Made by a program: the position numbers and the translations under genes
The notes under the pieces: model-generated
What the model saw: only the letters and a program-made list of their open reading frames with translations
What the model was told of the DNA's origin: nothing
Database searches by the model: none
Source: Chromera velia
Lineage: Eukaryota; Sar; Chromeraceae
NCBI GenBank assembly: GCA_018398765.1
Contig: JAHBMJ010001505.1
Coordinates: 81,001 to 106,000 of the forward strand
Direction of reading: 5' to 3'
Length of the DNA stretch: 25,000 bases
Shown here: in pieces, positions 18,738-25,000 of the stretch
Layout: the number at the start of each line of letters is the position of its first letter
Position numbering within the stretch: position 1 is the stretch's first letter

Positions 18738-21032
18738 TTTGTCTTTGCTGATACGTCCCAACAACATCCCCTCTCTCGCTCGCTCTCTGTCTCTCTTTTG
18801 CGCTCGTCTTCTCTGCCCTGCCAGGGGTTTCTTCCGCCCCGAAGAAGAGAAGAGAAGATCGAGAGAGAAACGATGGCGGGGGGTTGGGCGTCCAAAGGCA
18901 AAGAGTCAAATGAGAAGAGAAAGAAACTTCAAAAAGGCAGAGACAGAACAGAAGGAAGTGCAATTTTGTCTCTGGCGAGAAAACGAATACGTGGTTGTAG
19001 GGAGACGCGATCAGTCAAAGCGCTGCGACCAACCAGGACCACTAATCTGTCCAAGCAGCACATGCATAGAGTAGAATAGTCTCTGCGTGTCAACGGGGGA
19101 GCATGCAGACACAATTAGGGGGCGCGCAATTCTTTTCGTCTCCTTCCGGCGGGCGGGCCCGGTTCTTCACCTTGTCTTGCATGCTTGTCTCATGGTCCGT
19201 TTGTTTGTTTGTCTGTTTGTTTATTTGTTTGTTTGTCTGTTTGTTTGTTTGTTTTGCATATCTGTCTGTCTGTTTGTCCATCTGTTCGTGAAGGAAAGGG
19301 ATGGAAAGATGGAGTCAGGCATGTAGACTCTCTCTGTGTCTGTCTCCTTTTTTTCTGACTATCCTCCAGTCTGCCTGCCTGCCTGCCTGAGAATTCGTGG
19401 CACGAGGGGACGACTTGACTCAGTCTGTACATCCACCCATCCAACTTTGCTCTCTGTCTGTCTGCCTGTCTGTCTGTCTGTCTGTTGATGCCGTCATTTT
19501 TCTGATCGATGTTGGATGCATTCTCTTGATCGATCGATCGATCGATCGAGGCTTCCTTCCTTTCTTTCTATCTATCTTTCTTTCTATCTATCTTTCTTTC
19601 TTTCTTTCTTCCTATCTTTCTTTCTATCGAGAACAAGAAGGCCCCCCCACCTGCGCGGTGTGGGTAGGCAGGCAGGCAGGCAGAGTTCAACGGAATTCGG
19701 TGGGTCGGCTTTGTGCAGACTGCATGCTCGGGTTTGGGGGGAGAGAAAAATACAATGCAGAGCTCTGGCCTGGGGGTCGGGTGTTTGGTGGTTCCTTAAC
19801 TGCCTCCCTCCCTCGAGAGATAGAGTCTTCTTCGCTTCCTTCATTCCTCCTCACCACTTGCATCCATGCACACCTCTGCTATCTGTACAATTAAATGGAT
19901 GCACGCAGCATGCCTGCAGGCGTGTGCATGTGCTTCTGATGGAGTCCTTCACGAGGGAGGGAGGGAAAAGAAGGTTTCCTTCCTTCCTTACTTGCTTGAC
20001 TGACGATGGTCCATTGACCGCATTTCTTTGCGTCTTCTTTGTGAGCCTGCTTGCTTCACTTTTCAGTCTGTCTTCTAGTCTTTCTTTGTCGGAGGCATTT
20101 GATTTCTCTCTCAGAGTCTCTCTCTCTCTCTGGGGCATGTATGCAGTCTACATGCATGCATGTGATGTCATTTCTCCCTGCTCTCGGGCGAGCCATCAAT
20201 GAATCAGTCGTACCGCTTTTGAGTATTGCATTCTCTCTGTGAAAAAAAACAGACAAGGAACATGTAAAATAATTCTCCACTTTCTTCTTCTGCTTCTTCT
20301 GCTTCTGCTTCTGCTTCCTTCTTCCTTCTTCTTCTTCTGCTTCTTCTGCTTCTTCTGTCTTCTTCTGCTTCTCTTCTGCTTCTGCTTCTGTTCTGCTTCT
20401 GCTTCTGCTTCTGCTTCTGCTTCTGCTTCTTCTCCTGCTCCTGCTTCTCCTGCTTCTCCTGCTCCTGCTCCTGCTTCTTCTTCTTCTTCTTCTTCTCGAT
20501 CAGCTCTTATGCAGAGATCATCCAAACCGCCGAATCCATCTGAGCGCACTCTAGAGCGCACTTTGATTCCTAGTTTGATTCGTGCACCAATGACTGGTCT
20601 GACTGACTTTTTGTGTTGATAATCCGTGTTTTGTACTTTTCCTTCGTTCTTTTTTTCTTGCCTAGATTATGCTTTCTTTTTCTGAGAGACTGAGAACATG
20701 GCAAAGATCCAGACTGAAGACACAACCAGAGACCTAGCCAGAGACGCACTCCGACCTAGGGTCCTAGACTCCGACACAGGCAGAGCTTGCCGCAGAAGCA
20801 GCTAGCAGACTAGCTACTAGTAGCAAAAGCAGAGTGACCAGATCTAGGACCAGTTAAAATTTAATTACGGCATATATAGGTGTGTCTTTCGGTATGAGCC
20901 GACACTGCCCGACAGTAAAAAAAAATTTGACACTAAAAGATTTGTATACCGTAGCACCAGGAGGTAGAAGAGAGAAGATGATCGGGCCGCGCGATTCGTA
21001 CGATTAAGCCTGGGAGGAGTATAAGTCTGGCC
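16872..21032. other. Microsatellite-rich region with no confident gene
   Basis: About 4 kb dominated by CT, TG, TTTC, CTGT, TTCC, TTTG, GATC, CTGC and TTCTGC repeats. Main tracts are at 17503-17553 (TG), 17668-17696 (GAAA), 18074-18100 (CTGT), 18385-18411 (TTCC), 18706-18733 (TG), 19199-19275 (TTTG/CTGT), 19530-19550 (GATC) and 19558-19630 (TTTC/TATC). Reading frames of 60-230 codons here follow the repeats and are not credible as genes. Possible short exons of the RING-RRM gene at 17998-18047 and 18456-18476 are the only coding candidates I would keep. Confidence 0.6.
20282..20500. repeat. (TTCTGC)n / (TTC)n pyrimidine-rich tract
   Basis: Over 200 bp of imperfect CTTCTG hexamers and TTC triplets, almost pure pyrimidine plus G on the plus strand. 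Because periods are multiples of three, long serine/alanine or glutamate/alanine frames appear on both strands; I regard them as a by-product of the repeat. Confidence 0.8.
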
Positions 21033-21479
21033 ATGTTGCTTTTAGGGGGGAGGGTTAGAAGGGGGTGGGGTTACACAGTTCAATTGCGTACTCTGCCTCG
21101 CTCTCTCTTGTCTGGTGGTTCTCTTTTCACTTCTCTCCTTCGAGCATGTGCTGGTGGGGGAAAGAGACACGGTGGATCCTGCGAAGAACACTGTATTCAC
21201 TGTCCTGCAGTCGAAGGTAAAAAGGTGATCGACGATGCGGTGCATCGATTGTCTGCGTGCGTGCGAACAGAGCAGCTTAGATCCAAACTTCATTCGCTGG
21301 CAGGGAGAGTGAAAGAGAGAACAGGAATTAGTGAAAGGGTCTGTAGAGCAAGATGGACTGCTGCAGCTGGGGGAAGAGGTATCGGGGAAGAAGAGACATA
21401 TATAAGAGAGCTCGTTTCATTCATTGTGGACCGGGAGCCGAAGAAGGCAAGTGCACTGATCGAAGCTTGTCTGAAATGA
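21033..21479 (+). CDS. Small ORF or last exon, unknown basic protein
   Basis: Not recognised. The frame from ATG at 21033 gives 148 residues. The second half is convincingly protein-like: EGKKVIDDAVHRLSACVRTE onward is amphipathic and charged, ending ALIEACLK and TGA (21477-21479). The first half is G/R/L-rich with a CEEHCIHC cluster and is less certain. An acceptor TGTCCTGCAG at 21210 could make 21211-21479 a terminal exon, but no upstream exon is visible. The final 32 coding bases belong to the 44-bp unit repeated near 22478-22609. Confidence 0.4.
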   Translation: MLLLGGRVRRGWGYTVQLRTLPRSLLSGGSLFTSLLRACAGGGKRHGGSCEEHCIHCPAVEGKKVIDDAVHRLSACVRTEQLRSKLHSLAGRVKERTGISERVCRARWTAAAGGRGIGEEETYIRELVSFIVDREPKKASALIEACLK

Positions 21480-22476
21480 GTGCATGCCCGTCTTGTGTGG
21501 TTGTTCAGCCTTTGGCTTCAGCCTAGGCTGCGGAGGGTCGTGGTTGTTCATATTCATGTGGAAGCAGGCTAAGCTGCGGCGGTCTGCTCCTTTTGTTTAC
21601 AACTGCATGCATGGGTTGCCATTTGTCTCTGGTTTCAGAGACTCTAGGCTTAACCACAATTAAATAAAAATAATAAAAATAAAAAAACCATTAATGATTA
21701 ATTATTTAGAGACGGCAGAAAAAGCGATAAGATGAGGAAGAAGGGATCCAAAGAAGAAAATGCTAAATAGAGAAGATGGATAAAACGAATGAAGGAAGCG
21801 ATTGAGCCGGCCTTCAGGCTTGTCGCATGCCATATTAAATCCTAAATCAAACCGATATATTTTGACCTGAACCTCTTATAGAGGCAATTAATAGCAACGT
21901 ACGGTTAAAGAAAATAAACAGTCAAACACTCGGTCAAACGTTATGCAGCGGGCAGAACATATATGCAGTTTGCTGGGCATTTTTAAACCAGCTTCACCGC
22001 CGCCGAGGCCTAGGCTGAGGCCGAGGTCTCATACCTTAACCTAGTACCTTAGCCCGGAATGCCCTAAGGAATGCCCCGCCTTGCTAGTTCGATCTGGATC
22101 AACTTCTAGCAGTGACTGGCACTAGTTCTAGTAACATGCAGTAACATGCAGATCGATGGACATATGCAATCAATCAATCAATCAAGCGGAAAGGCATAGC
22201 ACGGTTAGCGCGGAACCTATATCAATTACTCAATAAACCAATTAATCGACGACAGTGCTCTAGGGCACCACTAAATCACTAATCACCAATCAATCAATCA
22301 ATCAATCAATTAGTCAATCAATTAATCATCATGATTCTGATGATTCATGAATCATCATTCAATCATGATCGATTGATCAGTTTAATACGTTTTTCTTTAA
22401 CTAATTAAACAGTAACTATTCAAATCGTCTCTCTACTCCAGGAGTCGTAGTACTAAGTAGTACTCCTAGATGATAA
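21448..22476. repeat. 1,029-bp direct repeat, copy 1
   Basis: From CAAGTGCACTGATCGAAGC at 21448 to TGATAA at 22476, repeated at 22566-23594 with no difference found by reading. It covers the end of the small ORF and about 1 kb of AT-rich non-coding DNA with (CAAT)n tracts and the inverted copy of the GTGCCCTAGAGCAC repeat. Confidence 0.9.
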
Positions 22477-22565
22477 NCAAGTGCACTGATCGAAGCTTGT
22501 CTGAAATGAGTGCACGCGCGTCAAGTGCACTGATCGAAGCTTGTCTGAAATGAGTGCACGCGCGT
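22477..22565. repeat. Unresolved base followed by two 44-bp units
   Basis: After the n at 22477, CAAGTGCACTGATCGAAGC starts at 22478 and 22522, and again at 22566 where the second long copy begins. The 44-bp unit ends in GTGCACGCGCGT, against GTGCATGCCCGT in the long copies. The n probably marks a contig join inside a longer 44-bp array. Confidence 0.8.
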
Positions 22566-23594
22566 CAAGTGCACTGATCGAAGCTTGTCTGAAATGAGTG
22601 CATGCCCGTCTTGTGTGGTTGTTCAGCCTTTGGCTTCAGCCTAGGCTGCGGAGGGTCGTGGTTGTTCATATTCATGTGGAAGCAGGCTAAGCTGCGGCGG
22701 TCTGCTCCTTTTGTTTACAACTGCATGCATGGGTTGCCATTTGTCTCTGGTTTCAGAGACTCTAGGCTTAACCACAATTAAATAAAAATAATAAAAATAA
22801 AAAAACCATTAATGATTAATTATTTAGAGACGGCAGAAAAAGCGATAAGATGAGGAAGAAGGGATCCAAAGAAGAAAATGCTAAATAGAGAAGATGGATA
22901 AAACGAATGAAGGAAGCGATTGAGCCGGCCTTCAGGCTTGTCGCATGCCATATTAAATCCTAAATCAAACCGATATATTTTGACCTGAACCTCTTATAGA
23001 GGCAATTAATAGCAACGTACGGTTAAAGAAAATAAACAGTCAAACACTCGGTCAAACGTTATGCAGCGGGCAGAACATATATGCAGTTTGCTGGGCATTT
23101 TTAAACCAGCTTCACCGCCGCCGAGGCCTAGGCTGAGGCCGAGGTCTCATACCTTAACCTAGTACCTTAGCCCGGAATGCCCTAAGGAATGCCCCGCCTT
23201 GCTAGTTCGATCTGGATCAACTTCTAGCAGTGACTGGCACTAGTTCTAGTAACATGCAGTAACATGCAGATCGATGGACATATGCAATCAATCAATCAAT
23301 CAAGCGGAAAGGCATAGCACGGTTAGCGCGGAACCTATATCAATTACTCAATAAACCAATTAATCGACGACAGTGCTCTAGGGCACCACTAAATCACTAA
23401 TCACCAATCAATCAATCAATCAATCAATTAGTCAATCAATTAATCATCATGATTCTGATGATTCATGAATCATCATTCAATCATGATCGATTGATCAGTT
23501 TAATACGTTTTTCTTTAACTAATTAAACAGTAACTATTCAAATCGTCTCTCTACTCCAGGAGTCGTAGTACTAAGTAGTACTCCTAGATGATAA
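22566..23594. repeat. 1,029-bp direct repeat, copy 2
   Basis: Second copy at an offset of 1,118 bp. It carries only the last codons of the small ORF, so no complete second gene is present. It ends just before the minus-strand exon at 23616. Confidence 0.9.
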
Positions 23595-23615
23595 CAGCTA
23601 GGCTTTTGATTCACC

Positions 23616-24929
23616 TCACCCGTCTGCTGTTCCTCCCTTGCCTTCTAGATTCGCCCCCCCCGTATCGGACCCTGACGGATTCATCGCTCCCCCGCTCTTC
23701 CAGAGGCGAAAGGCGCCCGACCGAGAGGGACGGCGAGGGAAGGCCAGTGATGACGACCCCGCAGTGCCCCCCAAAGTGGTGGCAGTTGCCGCCGCCGCCT
23801 CCGCGCCTCCAGGGGGTGGGCTTTGACCGAAGGGGGAGGGGGGCGCCAGAGGAATCGGTAGGACACGCGAAAGGCTTTCCACGGGGACAAACGATCCCCC
23901 AGTCCCCCTCGGTGCACCTGCTGTTGAGCCCTGAGGGATCGAAAGAGCCTCACACCCTGAGACGCCTCCCTTCCCCCCTTCTGCTGCTGTTGTGCGAGAG
24001 AGAGACAGAGGCAGCCGATCCGATGATGATGGGGCAGTCGCAAAGACCGTCAGAGCCTGGCCCGACGACGACCGCGTTCCCCCTACTCCAGATGGGGAGG
24101 AGGCGGTGGGGAGGTCCGGGAGGGGAATTACGTGAGGGAGGATGTGGGGGGAACGTTGCATGATCCCCTGCTGATGTTGTTGCTGTTGGTGGTGATGGTC
24201 TCTGCGCTGTTCTCCTTCTCTGCCTGCTGCTGCTGCCGTGCCTTCGCTCTCTTCTTGCTTTTCTCCTGCTGCCGGTAGAAGATCCCCTCCAATAGATTCC
24301 CCGAAGGGACCAGAAGAACCCCCGGCCCATGCCTGCCCAGGCTGGCGGGTGGTCAGCTGAAGAGAAGAAGAAGAAGGGACAATAGAAAGGGCCGCATCCA
24401 TTTCTGCCGCCCCCTTGTCGCGTTTGAGGCCGTTGCCTCTTCTCATTCCCTTGAGGGCTTTCGGAGAGACGACCAACTCGCGAGAGAGGGACAGAGAAAC
24501 TGCGCGGGGACGGGTGAGAGGAGCAGACGCTGCAGAAGAGACAGGGGCAAGAGGGGCAACTAGAGACAGAGCCGAGACCTCATTGTAACAATTGGATGAT
24601 GCTGCAGCCCCATTGGTCTGGTTTTTTGTGGTCATTGCTTCTTCCTCTTCTTCCTCCAGGTCCATAGGAGAGGGGGAAGTGGCTGTTCTAGCCCCCCCTT
24701 CTACGACTCTACCGGCAGCAGTACTTGCATGAGTGTGGGGGTGAAGGTGAGGCGATAAAGCCGAGGGGAGACGCTCACTTTCGTGATGCCGCCACTCCCT
24801 GTTGTCTCCTTCTCTTCCTCCCTCCGGGATGCGTGAGGACGGTGCGCTGTCATGAAAGTGGTCTCCCTCTTTTTCTTTCTGCGCTCGCATTCGTGCCTCC
24901 TTGGCTTGCTGCTTGCGTCGCCGAAGCCT
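23616..24929 (-). CDS. Exon of a partial gene, 437 residues, low-complexity protein
   Basis: Not recognised. After acceptor GCGGTTGCAG (24930) the frame opens with RLRRRKQQAKEARMRAQKEK, a very basic helix, and stays open for 437 codons. It includes an E run (MDLEEEEEEAM), a region rich in leucine, alanine and valine (SALSLVAPLAPVSSA), an H/Q run and long S/P/G-rich stretches. The basic start could bind nucleic acid, but no leucine zipper or other domain follows. The upstream exon must lie beyond 25000. At the 3' end TGA (23618-23616) overlaps a strong donor, GACGG|GTGAGG, so the exon may splice onward, although I found no partner exon on this strand before 21480. The opposite-strand frame (23588-24163) looks like a shadow. 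Confidence 0.5.
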   Translation of the reverse strand, partial: RLRRRKQQAKEARMRAQKEKEGDHFHDSAPSSRIPEGGREGDNREWRHHESERLPSALSPHLHPHTHASTAAGRVVEGGARTATSPSPMDLEEEEEEAMTTKNQTNGAAASSNCYNEVSALSLVAPLAPVSSAASAPLTRPRAVSLSLSRELVVSPKALKGMRRGNGLKRDKGAAEMDAALSIVPSSSSLQLTTRQPGQAWAGGSSGPFGESIGGDLLPAAGEKQEESEGTAAAAGREGEQRRDHHHQQQQHQQGIMQRSPHILPHVIPLPDLPTASSPSGVGGTRSSSGQALTVFATAPSSSDRLPLSLSRTTAAEGGKGGVSGCEALSIPQGSTAGAPRGTGGSFVPVESLSRVLPIPLAPPSPFGQSPPPGGAEAAAATATTLGGTAGSSSLAFPRRPSRSGAFRLWKSGGAMNPSGSDTGGANLEGKGGTADG

Positions 24930-25000
24930 CTGCAACCGCAAGCACGCAAATATTCAAACAGGGAGGACAGTCGGACAAAAACACGAACCAACAGGATTCT

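Noticed and set aside
18872..19079. Plus-strand frame MAGGWASKGKESNEKRKK and the overlapping frame
   Set aside because: Two frames look equally protein-like, the DNA is purine-rich low complexity, and neither has clear splice or start context.
19391..19406. GAATTCGTGGCACGAG resembling a cDNA-library EcoRI adapter
   Set aside because: The usual adapter reads GAATTCGGCACGAG; two extra bases and seamless flanking repeats make chance more likely, though a vector screen would be easy.
19516..20202. 228-codon plus-strand ORF
   Set aside because: It starts in GATC and TTTC repeats and continues through CT-rich sequence; composition follows the repeats.
20239..20619. Ser/Ala-repeat ORF and its minus-strand Glu/Ala partner
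   Set aside because: Both come from the (TTCTGC)n tract, which is open in many frames because its period is six.
20698..20805. 35-codon ORF starting MAKIQTEDTTRD
   Set aside because: It is short, and the sequence is a run of AGAC/CTAG-like words; no splice partner is seen.

Overview
The window looks like nuclear DNA of an alveolate protist, most likely a chromerid alga such as Chromera velia, with a coccidian as the weaker alternative. The grounds are spliced genes with long disordered Q/P/S-rich proteins, introns and spacers full of microsatellites, many TGCATGC palindromes (the core bound by some ApiAP2 factors) and AT-rich repeat blocks between genes. This is inference from style; no marker gene fixes the species. 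No rRNA, tRNA, CRISPR or bacterial operon was seen.

Layout. 1-3690: no confident gene; microsatellite-rich, then AT-rich with dispersed repeats. 3698-4417 (+): a predicted two-exon gene for an 80-residue protein. 4805-5790: a tandem satellite of about 243 bp. 6073-9601 (-): a signal-peptide / 14-residue-repeat / transmembrane / proline-repeat surface-type protein. Its middle part occurs twice, 936 bp apart, around a single unresolved base at 7636. 9602-10681: spacer between two divergent genes, with a GC-rich hairpin. 10682 to about 16871 (+): the best-resolved gene, seven predicted exons in consistent phase. It encodes about 1210 residues: N-terminal C3HC4 RING, long disordered middle, C-terminal RRM and a basic tail of 15-residue repeats. 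16872-21032: mostly microsatellites. 21033-21479 (+): a small ORF or last exon. 21448-23594: a 1,029-bp segment present twice at a 1,118-bp offset around a second unresolved base (22477). 23616-24929 (-): a 437-codon internal or last exon of a gene that continues past the right edge.

How the parts relate. The two central genes are head to head and may share control DNA. The RING-RRM protein would be an RNA-binding ubiquitin ligase, the general logic of CNOT4 or MEX3 proteins but with a different domain order. Its transcript carries UG repeats before two 3' splice sites, tandem copies of a 5' splice site and a 79-bp triplication over another 3' splice site, so its splicing may be regulated. 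All exon structures were built by hand from reading frame, phase and splice dinucleotides; none is supported here by RNA data.
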